Shown one piece after another: positions 8,838-17,569 of a stretch of 64,000 bases of DNA (within the stretch, counting starts at the first letter, position 1; each line of letters starts with the position of its first letter). Source of the stretch: a virus. Location of the stretch: IMG/VR virus record IMGVR_UViG_3300033146_004974, positions 21,851 to 85,850 of that record, one strand, 5' to 3'. Position numbers and translations under genes: made by a program. The notes beneath the pieces are model-generated. The model made no database searches and was not told the origin of the DNA. It saw only the letters and a program-made list of their open reading frames with translations.

Positions 8838-9137
8838 ATGCTTATGACATTCAACGATTATGTTCTTGTAGAAAAGTTTGATGCCAAGAAGGCATATGTT
8901 GATAAGAAGATTGCGGAAACATCTTTCGATTTTGGCGAACAAAATTTGACCATTGATGAAAAATTTTGTTGGGTGACAGTCACAACGAAATATGAAAATG
9001 ATAAGGTTACTCTGCATAAAAATCAGAAATTACTTGTTTTTTCGCATCTTATCGAAAAGGTTGAGTACATTGATTTTGATGGTGTCGAAAAAGAATTGAC
9101 AATAATTCCATTATCTTCTATTGTGATATCAAAGTGA
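8838..9137 (+). CDS. Putative GroES-like co-chaperonin
   Basis: 99 residues. The pattern FNDYVLVEKFD near the start, then a loop region, then VTLHKNQKLLVFSHLIEKVE, a D-F-DGVEKELTIIP turn and a final SSIVIS strand follow the order of beta strands in GroES (D-R-V-hydrophobic; V-x-x-GD-x-V-L-F; E-x-L-I-x-x-x-DIL). The mobile-loop glycines are not evident, so the match is weak and structural. The phage also encodes GroEL at 19.1 kb, which makes a dedicated co-chaperonin plausible, as with T4 gp31. It could instead be an unrelated small beta barrel. Confidence 0.5.
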   Translation: MLMTFNDYVLVEKFDAKKAYVDKKIAETSFDFGEQNLTIDEKFCWVTVTTKYENDKVTLHKNQKLLVFSHLIEKVEYIDFDGVEKELTIIPLSSIVISK

Positions 9138-10045
9138 GAAATATCGTTGTTGGGAATTCAGTAGAATCAGTCATATTCGCGTGGAAAAATGATTTTATTA
9201 TGATTCATTATGATGGCCCAACAACCTTGTATGATTACTTTGAACCAGATTTGAATTTGGCCCAATATTTTTTCCCAAAGTTAATTCTCAAAGATCGCCA
9301 AATTCAAATGATAGAAGGTTTGAAAAAGGTTGGCCCAACGATCCACAATCTCAAGGCAATGCTCTTGTTCGATCTTGGACTGCAAGGCTTGCTTCCTTTT
9401 TCCGATAGAGTTACAAATATCACAATTCTTGAGGAAGAAAACAAATTAAAGGTTTCTCTTGATGATGTTACAACAGAAACGATTGAATATGATGGATTGA
9501 TCCTGTTTGAAACTCATATTGTTGAAAATTCTGAAGCAAACTTTGTTGATGGAATTGAGGGGGAATATGTAGTCATTGATTGGTTCATAATTAGGAGACT
9601 CCTAAAAAGAAATTTGGAATATTATGAACGGGATAATAAATTTGTGAACAATTTTCATATAACATCTGCGATATCAAGCAATAGAAAATTGTTGGTCTCC
9701 AAATCTTATTTGACTCTTGAAGAATTGGAGAAAGAGTTTGACTCGAATGCTGTTCTTCATGAGATTGATAAAATCTTGATTGATAATGATTTTCAAAATG
9801 CAGTGAGACATCAGCAAAAAGCTAATAAATCTGATTTTCTACTAGAGCCGATTAGGAGAATCAAATTTAAAAACTGGTTTTTTTATGATGAAGATAATGG
9901 AAATATCGAATATAGAAATGATACTTTAGAAATGTTGTTAGAAAATATTAAACCGAAAGAAAGGAAATTGCCGTGGATTTTTCCAAAATTTCCAAAGAGC
10001 GCTATAGCCATTTCTCGTTTGTGGCAGGAATTATTCCACTTCTAA
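9134..10045 (+). CDS. Hypothetical protein (303 aa)
   Basis: Starts with GTG 9134 overlapping the previous TGA (GTGA), so translation is probably coupled. The first residues RNIVVGNSVESVIFAW form a strand, a small-residue turn and a helix that look like a nucleotide- or FAD-binding beginning, but no full dinucleotide motif is present. The rest is alpha/beta with acidic stretches. It sits between nucleotide-synthesis genes and the polymerase gene. Unrecognised. Confidence 0.65.
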   Translation: MRNIVVGNSVESVIFAWKNDFIMIHYDGPTTLYDYFEPDLNLAQYFFPKLILKDRQIQMIEGLKKVGPTIHNLKAMLLFDLGLQGLLPFSDRVTNITILEEENKLKVSLDDVTTETIEYDGLILFETHIVENSEANFVDGIEGEYVVIDWFIIRRLLKRNLEYYERDNKFVNNFHITSAISSNRKLLVSKSYLTLEELEKEFDSNAVLHEIDKILIDNDFQNAVRHQQKANKSDFLLEPIRRIKFKNWFFYDEDNGNIEYRNDTLEMLLENIKPKERKLPWIFPKFPKSAIAISRLWQELFHF

Positions 10046-10842
10046 ATCTATCAAATTTAGAATATGATTTGCCATATGATCCTTGGATGTTGCCGACAAG
10101 CGAGACGACAACGATTATTGAAAATGCAATCAATTCATGTGCAATGGCTGGATGTACTGATATATGGATTGTGGCACCAAATTTCATTCATCCAATGTTG
10201 AAGAAAATATTTGGTGATGCCATTTTGAGTCCAAGGATATATACAAATGCGATAGAAATTAAAAAAAAGAATGCAAAAACGGGATTTAGAACCGCCTTTC
10301 ATGCGAACAAAAGAATAATCCCTCTATTCTATATTCAGTTGGAACCAGACGATATGATATATAATGCTAATACAGCATTCTCTATTTTATATGCATCTTA
10401 TATTCCATCAAGATTAATAAAGAATTTTTCCAATTATGCGTTACCAGATATGTTTTACGTTCATCCTCCATTCACTGTCAATGATCCGAATGAACTGAAA
10501 CAAGTATCACACTTTAAAAGATTAGATAAAGCAAATTTCGGAGAATTGCTTTGCATAACTGATGGGGAAAAGAATGCTGCGAATGGGTATCAACTTCCTT
10601 TTGCATATCATTTGAATTCGCTTGAAAGAATGCACGAAAATTATAAAAACAGTAAAGAGAAAACTGTTCAAAATATGTTGAAAGGGATTGATTACAAAAA
10701 TTTTGAAATAAGTTGGCACCATGATTTGAGAAATTGGGAAGATTATTGTAGTTTTCTTATGAACAAAGAGCGAAGAAAAAAAACAGTGTTGAAGAGAAGA
10801 CTCTTGAACAATCAAGTTTTAAACAGAATAGGAAAAGAATGA
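9973..10842 (+). CDS. Hypothetical protein, possibly nucleotidyltransferase-like
   Basis: 289 residues, GTG start at 9973 overlapping the previous gene by 73 bases. The order GIIPLLNLSN, a proline-rich segment, then TTTIIENAINSCAMAGCTDIWIVAP resembles the N-terminal half of sugar-nucleotide transferases (helix with A-x-x-AG, then a strand). The glycine-rich NTP-binding loop is missing, so I do not assign activity. The C terminus is strongly basic (KERRKKTVLKRR). Its last four bases ATGA start dnaE. Confidence 0.55.
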   Translation: MDFSKISKERYSHFSFVAGIIPLLNLSNLEYDLPYDPWMLPTSETTTIIENAINSCAMAGCTDIWIVAPNFIHPMLKKIFGDAILSPRIYTNAIEIKKKNAKTGFRTAFHANKRIIPLFYIQLEPDDMIYNANTAFSILYASYIPSRLIKNFSNYALPDMFYVHPPFTVNDPNELKQVSHFKRLDKANFGELLCITDGEKNAANGYQLPFAYHLNSLERMHENYKNSKEKTVQNMLKGIDYKNFEISWHHDLRNWEDYCSFLMNKERRKKTVLKRRLLNNQVLNRIGKE

Positions 10843-13800
10843 AAAAGATTAATTTTGTCAATCTTCATGCGCATTCAGGATTCTCTATTTTCGATGGTTT
10901 CGGAATGCCCGGAGAATATATGGATTATGCCTTCGAGAATGGCATGAATGCCCACGCCTTAACAGACCACGGCAATATGAATGGCTTTTCATACCAAATC
11001 TTACACGCAAAGAAGATGAAGGAAGCTGGGAAGGTATTAAAGCCGATTTATGGTGTTGAAGCTTATTTTGTACCTTCTGTGAAAGAATGGAAAGCGGCGA
11101 TGGACCAAAAGCAGTTTTCCAAGAGGGCCAAAAAGATTGATGATGATGCAAGAAGATTAAATCCAGAAGAGTTGGCCACCTTAAATAAAAGAAGGCATGT
11201 TGTTCTTCTGGCCCAGGACAAAAAGGGTTTGAAAAACCTTTTTCAGCTAGTATCAAAATCACACATGGGAGACAATTTTTATAGAAAGCCAAGAATTGAC
11301 TTGGATTTAATTAAAAAACATAATGAAGGTTTGGTCTGTACTTCTGCTTGCCTTGGCGGGTTAATGAATATGGAGTGGTGGATCAATGAAGATAAAGATA
11401 GAGCCATTGAGCAAATGGCTTTCTGGGCAGACCGATTTAAACAGATTTTTGGCAGACGTTTTTTTATCGAACTTCAATGGAACGATATTGAAGAACAGCA
11501 TTTGACCAATATTATCAATATTGAAATTGCAAAAAAACTCGAATTAGAACTTATTTCAACTGCTGATTGTCATTATCCAACACCTGAAGATTTTCAGAAT
11601 AGATATTTGTATAACAAGCTTGGCTGGTTGAATTCATATAACAATGAAGAGTTCGTAATGCCAGAAAGCGCAGAAGAAATTGGCTACCATTTGTATCCCA
11701 AAAATGGCGAGCAAATGATGGAGTCTTTTGAAAAATCTTCTGAAAAGATGGGATACAAATATGACAAGGATTTGGTCTTAAAAAGCATAACAAATGCATA
11801 TAAAATTTCTGAAGAGTTGATTGGGAATATCGAATTCGACACAAAAGTTCGACTGCCTGATTTTGTTGTCCCAGAAAATGTTGATGTCAATGAACATCTG
11901 AGGGAAGTTGCTGTAGCAGGACTACTGTCAAAAAATCTTGACTCGAAAGAATATCGCGAAAGATTAGAAGAAGAATTGGAAGTAATCGAGAGTCAAGATT
12001 TTTCAAAATATTTCCTTACTTCAAGAGCATATATCAAAGAGGCAAAGGATATAACTTTGATTGGCCCTTCACGCGGTTCAGCGGGTGGTTCATTAGTTTC
12101 ATATGTGCTTGGCATTACCCAACTTGATCCTATTAAATGGGGATTGCAATTTTCAAGATTCTTGACAAGAGGTGCTAAAGGATATCCAGATATTGATACT
12201 GATTTTGGTGACAACTTGGCTGTACATGATCACTTAATAAAAAAGTGGGGTGAGCAGAGTGTTGTTTCAATTACAAACTTTAACAGGTTGAAGTTTAAAT
12301 CTGTTTTGAAAGATCTTTCAAAACTATTTGGAGTCAGTTTTGAGGAGGTCAATGCAGTAACAACGGTGATGGAGGAAGAAGCGAAAGGGCCTGCAATGGC
12401 TGCAAAAGGTATTAAGGTAGGTGCATATACATTGAGTGGCGACGAGCTTAGAACGCATTCTGAGACCTTAAAGGCGTATCTCAAAAAGTATCCTGATGTT
12501 GATAAATATATTGACACACTGCAAGGTCAAATTCGTTCTGTTAGTCGTCATGCTGGTGGAATGTTGGTTTCAAATAATTTAATTGAAGAAATGCCATTAA
12601 TTCGCTCTGCTGCTTTATCAAAAGATAAGAAAGAAGCCAGAAAAAAACAAGGATTGAATGGTTATATCCTTCAGACGCCGTGGTCTGAAGGGCAGAATGT
12701 ACGCCACCTAGAACCATTAGGGTTCATTAAATTTGATAGACTTGGCTTATCAACATTGTTGATGTTCCAAAGCTGCATCGAAAACATTTTGGAAAAGCAA
12801 AATGGGCAAGAGGCTTCTTTTGACGAAGTGCAGAAGTGGTATAATAAAAATATGTCGCCAGATGTTTTAGATTTGGATGATCAAAAAGTTTGGAAATATG
12901 TTTTTCAAGATGGGAGATGGCCAGGAATTTTTCAATTTACTGAAAGTGGTGCTCAAGAGCTTTGTAAGTCCGTTGCGCCAACAAACATTAACGAATTGTC
13001 TGCTGTTACTTCATTATACCGCCCAGGGCCTTTAGGGGCTGGTGCTGATAAAGATTATTTGACTTACAAAAATAATCCGTTGAGGATTAGATATGAACAT
13101 AAAATTCTTGAAGGGATTTTGTCTAAAACATATGGGATGATTGTTTATCAAGAGCAGATTTCTGCAATTGCTTCACAACTTGGTGGGTTAACGAGTGATG
13201 AAGGGCAATTTTTCAGAAAGTTGTTGACAAAAAAAGGAACTGGGAAAGATGGCTACCTTCAAACTTTAGAAGAAAAATTCTTAAAAGGTTGCGAACTAAA
13301 TGGGATGAGCAATCTCATGGCCAATAAACTTTTGGAAAAATTAGTTTATTTTGCCGCATATGGTTTCAATGAAATTCACGCCATTGCTTATTCAATTATT
13401 TCGTATCAATGCGCATGGTTTTTTACATATTATTCTGCTGAATGGTTAGCGGCAGTTTTAGAAAGGGTTCCTGAGAAGCAAAAAGTTTCCGCAATCAATG
13501 CGACAAAATCATATGGTTTTGCAATCAAATCGCCAGATGTTAACCAATCAAGCAGAAAATGGAAGCCAATTGGAGATGGCTCAACAATTGCGCAACCTCT
13601 TTCAGCAGTCAAAGGAATTGGTGCCAAAGCGATTGAGGAAATCTTTGAACAACGTCCGTTGACGATGGACAAATTGTTGTTTGGAATTAGTAAAAGGAAA
13701 GTTAACAAAAAGGTGTTAACATCTTTGTTTAAGTCTGGTGCACTTGATGATCTAATCGATTTGGAAGTATACAGTAATTTTAAACACTTTTATTTGGCAG

Positions 13801-14249
13801 CTTTAGAAACAAGGCCAAAGACTAGAAAAGCGCTTGAAAAAAAGATCAAAGAAACGAAAGGTTGTGACGATTTTGATGAACAAGAGTATATCCAATTCAA
13901 GGTTGAATCATCAGGGATTTACCCAGTTTTTTATATTGTAGATCCAGAAATGGAGGACAGATTAAAAGAATTCAACATGAAATGTCTTGGCGAATTTGAT
14001 GGGACAACAGACCAACTATTCTGGGGGATAGTAAAGGAGACAGAGTTAAAAAGGACTAAAAGAGGAAGTTTATATAACGTTGTAACAATGATTGATACAA
14101 CATTTAAGGAGATCAAGATCAATTGTTGGTCATGGCAAGAGACTGATGTGGTTCACAAAAATCATGTATATTTTTTCAGAGTCGATCATGCTCCAAAATG
14201 GGGTTTTTCGACAAGAAGTTTCAAAAAGAATTTTAGAATGATTAAGTAA
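10839..14249 (+). CDS. dnaE: DNA polymerase III alpha subunit (family C)
   Basis: 1136 residues, close to the length of bacterial DnaE. An N-terminal PHP domain starts with NLHAHSGFSIFDG (8-20) and ALTDHGNM (40-47). The palm carries GPSRGSAGGSLVSYVLGIT (409-427) and PDIDTDFGD (450-458), whose Asp451 and Asp453 bind catalytic metals; the third Asp is probably D633 in FIKFDRLGL. SLYRPGPLGAG and the later HhH-like KRKVNKKVLTSLFKSGALDD region follow the DnaE order. It is the likely replicative polymerase. No sliding clamp or loader was recognised here. Translation is coupled to the gene before it by ATGA. Confidence 0.95.
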   Translation: MKKINFVNLHAHSGFSIFDGFGMPGEYMDYAFENGMNAHALTDHGNMNGFSYQILHAKKMKEAGKVLKPIYGVEAYFVPSVKEWKAAMDQKQFSKRAKKIDDDARRLNPEELATLNKRRHVVLLAQDKKGLKNLFQLVSKSHMGDNFYRKPRIDLDLIKKHNEGLVCTSACLGGLMNMEWWINEDKDRAIEQMAFWADRFKQIFGRRFFIELQWNDIEEQHLTNIINIEIAKKLELELISTADCHYPTPEDFQNRYLYNKLGWLNSYNNEEFVMPESAEEIGYHLYPKNGEQMMESFEKSSEKMGYKYDKDLVLKSITNAYKISEELIGNIEFDTKVRLPDFVVPENVDVNEHLREVAVAGLLSKNLDSKEYRERLEEELEVIESQDFSKYFLTSRAYIKEAKDITLIGPSRGSAGGSLVSYVLGITQLDPIKWGLQFSRFLTRGAKGYPDIDTDFGDNLAVHDHLIKKWGEQSVVSITNFNRLKFKSVLKDLSKLFGVSFEEVNAVTTVMEEEAKGPAMAAKGIKVGAYTLSGDELRTHSETLKAYLKKYPDVDKYIDTLQGQIRSVSRHAGGMLVSNNLIEEMPLIRSAALSKDKKEARKKQGLNGYILQTPWSEGQNVRHLEPLGFIKFDRLGLSTLLMFQSCIENILEKQNGQEASFDEVQKWYNKNMSPDVLDLDDQKVWKYVFQDGRWPGIFQFTESGAQELCKSVAPTNINELSAVTSLYRPGPLGAGADKDYLTYKNNPLRIRYEHKILEGILSKTYGMIVYQEQISAIASQLGGLTSDEGQFFRKLLTKKGTGKDGYLQTLEEKFLKGCELNGMSNLMANKLLEKLVYFAAYGFNEIHAIAYSIISYQCAWFFTYYSAEWLAAVLERVPEKQKVSAINATKSYGFAIKSPDVNQSSRKWKPIGDGSTIAQPLSAVKGIGAKAIEEIFEQRPLTMDKLLFGISKRKVNKKVLTSLFKSGALDDLIDLEVYSNFKHFYLAALETRPKTRKALEKKIKETKGCDDFDEQEYIQFKVESSGIYPVFYIVDPEMEDRLKEFNMKCLGEFDGTTDQLFWGIVKETELKRTKRGSLYNVVTMIDTTFKEIKINCWSWQETDVVHKNHVYFFRVDHAPKWGFSTRSFKKNFRMIK

Positions 14250-14259
14250 AGGAAAGCGA

Positions 14260-14727
14260 ATGTATATTAAATTTTCATTAGAGGAAGAAGGGATGAAGGC
14301 TCCAACTAGGAGCAATCGGTCTGATGCGGGACTGGATGTTTATTTCAACCAGGCTGATTCGCATCTTTCATCTATAACAGTACATCCAGGCCAGAATTAT
14401 TTGTTTGCGACAGGTTGCAGATTTGAAATTCCACATGGTTACGCATTGATGGTTAAAAACCGTTCTGGGATGGCATCAAGACATAATTTGTTGAAAGGTG
14501 CTCAATTGATTGATGCAGGTTATTCAGGAGTTGTTTACATTGATTTACATAATGTTGGGGAAGAGGCGGTAACAATCAAAAATGGCACCAAGATCGCTCA
14601 ATTGGTTTTAGTTCCGGTTTTATCGTTTGATCTGGTTCAAGCTGACAAAGATGATTTGTATTCCAAAGAAATTGTTTTCTCAGAAAGGGGAGAAGGAGGG
14701 TTTGGCTCAACGGATTCAAAAAAGTAA
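14260..14727 (+). CDS. dut: dUTP pyrophosphatase (trimeric dUTPase)
   Basis: 155 residues, the usual length for trimeric dUTPases. All five motifs are present in order: SDAGLDV (21-27), NRSGMAS, DAGYSGVVYIDLHN, GTKIAQLVL and the C-terminal RGEGGFGST. It hydrolyses dUTP to dUMP and pyrophosphate, keeping uracil out of DNA and feeding ThyX. The ATG at 14260 has AAAGGAAAG upstream. It is the last gene before promoter P2. Confidence 0.95.
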   Translation: MYIKFSLEEEGMKAPTRSNRSDAGLDVYFNQADSHLSSITVHPGQNYLFATGCRFEIPHGYALMVKNRSGMASRHNLLKGAQLIDAGYSGVVYIDLHNVGEEAVTIKNGTKIAQLVLVPVLSFDLVQADKDDLYSKEIVFSERGEGGFGSTDSKK

Positions 14728-14742
14728 GAATTGACGAGTTGC

Positions 14743-14772
14743 TTGACAATACAGCGCTGCTTATGAGATAGT
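14743..14772 (+). promoter_or_regulatory. Promoter P2 (TTGACA-18-GATAGT)
   Basis: TTGACA at 14743-14748 and GATAGT at 14767-14772, spacing 18. The -10 is followed by GAAGGTGC, the same discriminator found after the 23.1 and 23.5 kb promoters and, as GAAGGCAC, after P1. It drives the 14.8-16.0 kb genes. Confidence 0.65.
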
Positions 14773-14813
14773 GAAGGTGCATGGCATTAATGCCACAACA
14801 AGGAGAGGTCAGA

Positions 14814-15119
14814 ATGAGTTTAATTGATACAATCAACAACACATTTGAGCAAATTGAAGAGAAGTTAGAACAAAACACATCAACAAAGGAGGAGCATGTT
14901 AAAGCCTTTGTCGAAGAATTTGAAAAGATTGAAGAACAGTTTGCTGCTCTTCGCGAAGAAAGGAAACAATTAATTGATGAGTACACAAACAATAATTGGT
15001 TGACAAAGGATGATGTCAAAATGATTAAGCGTGCGATCAGAATCGTGAAGTCAGAAACGGATTTTGAAGAGTTAGCAGAATTTATCAATCCTGCGATGGA
15101 AGCATTAGGCGAAGTTTGA
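14814..15119 (+). CDS. Hypothetical coiled-coil protein (101 aa)
   Basis: ATG 14814 is preferred because of AAGGAGAGG upstream; an in-frame ATG at 14781 would sit only a few bases from the predicted transcription start. Residues 5-50 form an acidic coiled coil (FEQIEEKLEQN, EKIEEQFAALREERKQL). The C-terminal part has DDVKMIKRAIRIVKS, possibly a small DNA-contacting helix. First gene after P2. Function unknown. Confidence 0.65.
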   Translation: MSLIDTINNTFEQIEEKLEQNTSTKEEHVKAFVEEFEKIEEQFAALREERKQLIDEYTNNNWLTKDDVKMIKRAIRIVKSETDFEELAEFINPAMEALGEV

Positions 15120-15454
15120 TGCTAATTGACGATTTTGAAACCTTCAAATTTCATTATTTGGAGGGGTCAAAAAAGACCATAAAACTTCCGATCTGTTCAA
15201 AGGAAAAGATGGATTTCTTTTTTAAACTTCAACAAGACAAGTTTTCTAAAGTTGATTTCATTTTGCTTATTATAAAGGCATATATAAATCATGACAGAAG
15301 ATTGATAAGCTTGATACGGGAAGAACAGAAACGAAAAAAGACCTTTTCGACCGAAGTTTTCAAAAAAATGAAAAAGAATGATAAAAAAGTTTATTCAAGT
15401 CTAGATAATTATACTTTCGGAGAGGAAGGTGATATTCTTTTTGAGGAAGAATAA
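15119..15454 (+). CDS. Hypothetical protein (111 aa)
   Basis: ATG 15119 overlaps the last base of the previous stop (TGATG). The product is basic in the middle (REEQKRKKTFS) with an acidic tail ending FEEE. No family recognised. Confidence 0.6.
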   Translation: MLIDDFETFKFHYLEGSKKTIKLPICSKEKMDFFFKLQQDKFSKVDFILLIIKAYINHDRRLISLIREEQKRKKTFSTEVFKKMKKNDKKVYSSLDNYTFGEEGDILFEEE

Positions 15455-15491
15455 ACTATATAAATTGTTACGAAAAATAAAGGAGCAAAGA

Positions 15492-15998
15492 ATGGATATT
15501 GACAAATGGGCAGAAATTGCAGGCACAAACGAAGCTACTCGCAAACTTATCAAGGAAGCTTACCGTCTTGAAGAGGTAGACAGTGCAGGTCTGGAAAAAG
15601 ATGAGGAAGTCCTTGAAGAAGAGGAAGAATTAGAAATCGATGATGAGTCGATGGAAGAAATGTCTGAGCCTGATGAAGAAATGGGCGAAGAAATGGGCGA
15701 AGAAATGGATGAGGAAATGCCTTTGGAAGAACCTGACGATGAAATGCTGATGGGAAATGAGGAAGGGCAAGAGAAAAATGATTTGCTTTACAAACAAGTC
15801 ATTAACGCCTTGGCACCAATTTTTGGAGTCGAAATAGAAATTGATTCTGATGTTTCTCCAGAAGGTGATATGGAAGTTATGTCGGATGAGGTTTCTGATG
15901 GCATGGAAGGTGAAGAAGTTGATGAGGAAATGTTGGCTGAAGCATTTAAACGAGTAGAAAAAAAGATTCGCTCTCAATTTAGAATCAAAAAGAGATAA
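15492..15998 (+). CDS. Highly acidic hypothetical protein (168 aa)
   Basis: ATG 15492 is chosen because AAGGAG lies 7 bases upstream; the frame extends further upstream without a ribosome site. After a short ordered start (DKWAEIAGTNEATRKLIKEA), residues 35-95 are almost only Glu, Asp and Met, with repeated EEMGEEMGEEMDEEM. A shorter hydrophobic segment (QVINALAPIFGVEIEI) and a basic end (RVEKKIRSQFRIKKR) follow. Scaffold-like or DNA-mimic proteins have such composition, but nothing here proves either. Confidence 0.65.
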   Translation: MDIDKWAEIAGTNEATRKLIKEAYRLEEVDSAGLEKDEEVLEEEEELEIDDESMEEMSEPDEEMGEEMGEEMDEEMPLEEPDDEMLMGNEEGQEKNDLLYKQVINALAPIFGVEIEIDSDVSPEGDMEVMSDEVSDGMEGEEVDEEMLAEAFKRVEKKIRSQFRIKKR

Positions 15999-16018
15999 GT
16001 GAAGCTAATCAAGTGAAT

Positions 16019-16044
16019 AAAGGCCATTTATGGCCTTTTTTTTT
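16019..16044 (+). terminator. Rho-independent terminator
   Basis: Stem AAAGGCCA (16019-16026) and TGGCCTTT (16031-16038) with a TTTA loop, followed by T to 16044. It ends the operon that starts at P2. Confidence 0.85.
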
Positions 16045-16054
16045 AGGAGATGTG

Positions 16055-16171
16055 ATGGAATCCTTGAAGGAGAAGATAGTAAGAATTGCCAAAGATTTAT
16101 TGAAAAAAAAGAAAAATGAAGATGTACTCTTATTACAACCTAGCAAGGAAAAAGATGGAAACAAACGATAA
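16055..16171 (+). CDS. Small basic ORF (38 aa) upstream of the ClpP-like gene
   Basis: ATG 16055 follows TAGGAGA directly after the terminator and reads to TAA 16169-16171, overlapping the next start by 17 bases. The product is a Lys-rich helix (IVRIAKDLLKKKK) with a polar tail. The good ribosome site and coupling favour real translation; it may be a leader peptide for the protease gene. Confidence 0.45.
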   Translation: MESLKEKIVRIAKDLLKKKKNEDVLLLQPSKEKDGNKR

Positions 16172-16769
16172 AAATCCAATTTTTGTGCCAAAGATTGTCC
16201 ACATTCATGGAGAAATAGATGATACAAATGCCGCAAAAGCAATTGATCAAATGTATGCAGTCAGGAGCTACATGAAAGAAACTGTTGTGATTAATGAGCG
16301 TGTAATGATTGAAGAACGCTCTGCAAAAGCAACAATTCTCTTAAAAAAGAATCCAGAAATAACTTTAAGGGTTTCTTCAACCGGAGGTGGGGTCTATGAT
16401 ATGCTTTCTATTCTTGATACAATGGAAAATCTTAAAAGAACAATAGCCATTAAGACTATTGCAACTGGGTATGTAATGTCGGCGGCAGTTCCTTTAATTG
16501 CTTTTGGCACAAAAGGAAGAAGGTTTGCTGGGAAACGTTGTCAATTCATGATTCATGGAATTGCAGGGGGAGCTTATGGTAAACTTGTTGAAATTGTAGA
16601 GACAACCAAGCATTTGAAGCATCTTCAAAAGCTGTATATCGAAGCCTTGCTTGCAACAACAAACTTCCCCCCAAAGAAATTTGAAGAAATTGTCAAAAGC
16701 AGAGGGGAATTTTATTTCACTTCACAAGAGGCGCTGAAGTTCGGCATTATTGATAAAATTATTGATTGA
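16155..16769 (+). CDS. ClpP-like serine protease
   Basis: 204 residues, the usual ClpP length. Start at ATG 16155, with AAGGAA upstream, was preferred to the in-frame 16116. The nucleophile Ser109 lies in GYVMSAAVPLIAFG, the catalytic His134 in MIHG, and STGGGVYDMLSILDTM matches the ClpP glycine loop and helix. The third residue is unclear: the usual Asp region reads SRGEFYFTSQEAL, where Glu185 may substitute. In phages, ClpP-like enzymes act as prohead proteases or modify host proteolysis. No major capsid gene is adjacent, so the role is undecided. Confidence 0.88.
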   Translation: METNDKNPIFVPKIVHIHGEIDDTNAAKAIDQMYAVRSYMKETVVINERVMIEERSAKATILLKKNPEITLRVSSTGGGVYDMLSILDTMENLKRTIAIKTIATGYVMSAAVPLIAFGTKGRRFAGKRCQFMIHGIAGGAYGKLVEIVETTKHLKHLQKLYIEALLATTNFPPKKFEEIVKSRGEFYFTSQEALKFGIIDKIID

Positions 16770-16777
16770 GGGTGAGA

Positions 16778-17569
16778 ATGTTGTTAAGGAATATGGCAAG
16801 AATTTTTGCTCCTTCGTTGCACGACAAATGGCAAGTTAAAATGAGAAAGACTCTTGCCGAATCTTTAACAAGAAATGAAAAAGTTGTGGTGCCAGAAAAG
16901 AAAGAAAAATGTATCATTTGTCATGATGAAGAAGTTGCAATCAAATGGTCAAAAGTTGTGAATGTTCATGACAACAACGCTTTAAAATCTGAAAGAGGAA
17001 ATTATTCCAGAAGAAGGTCTGGTACAAAACCAAAAATGATTGTGACACACTGGGATGTTACCAAAAGTGCCGAATCATGTTGCAAAGTTTTGAATCGTGT
17101 TGGACTATCTAGTCATTTTGTTATTGATAATGATGGGACAATTTTTCAAATGCTTGACACCAAGCACAAAGCGTGGCACGCTGGGAAGGTTAACAAATTT
17201 TCAATAGGCATCGACATATCAAATGCTTATTATCTAAAACATCAAGATTGGTACATTAAAAATGGGTTTGGCCCTCGACCAATTATGAGTGATTGTTATA
17301 TTCATGGGAAAAAATTGAAGCCATTTCTTGGTTTTTTCCCTATCCAAATCCAAGCTTACAAAGAACTGCTAAAAGCGTTAATGAACGCTTATTCAATAAA
17401 AAATGATTATCCAACTGAGGATGGCAATCTAATTAAAACAGTTTATAAACCTGCTGTTAAAGGTGATTTTTCTGGATTTGTTGCACATTATCATGTATCA
17501 AAAAACAAGAAAGATGTCGCCGGGTTAGATTTTAGTAGAATTTGGAGCGAAATTGAAGAATATTATTAA
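16778..17569 (+). CDS. N-acetylmuramoyl-L-alanine amidase, probable endolysin
   Basis: 263 residues. An N-terminal extension with a CIICHDE knuckle (45-51) precedes a type 2 amidase (T7 lysozyme-like) domain. Zinc ligands fit His91 in VTHWDV and His134 in AWHAG, with the third around HYHVSKNKKD (237-246). SHFVIDNDGTIFQMLD is the typical substrate-groove strand. It would cut the amide bond between muramic acid and the stem peptide. No signal peptide is visible, so release would need a holin. ATG 16778 lies behind AGGGTGAG. Confidence 0.85.
   Translation: MLLRNMARIFAPSLHDKWQVKMRKTLAESLTRNEKVVVPEKKEKCIICHDEEVAIKWSKVVNVHDNNALKSERGNYSRRRSGTKPKMIVTHWDVTKSAESCCKVLNRVGLSSHFVIDNDGTIFQMLDTKHKAWHAGKVNKFSIGIDISNAYYLKHQDWYIKNGFGPRPIMSDCYIHGKKLKPFLGFFPIQIQAYKELLKALMNAYSIKNDYPTEDGNLIKTVYKPAVKGDFSGFVAHYHVSKNKKDVAGLDFSRIWSEIEEYY

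Noticed and set aside
16055-16769. Programmed frameshift joining the 38-codon frame to the ClpP-like gene
   Set aside because: There is an A8 run, but the ClpP-like gene has its own ribosome site and a complete domain, so no frameshift is needed.
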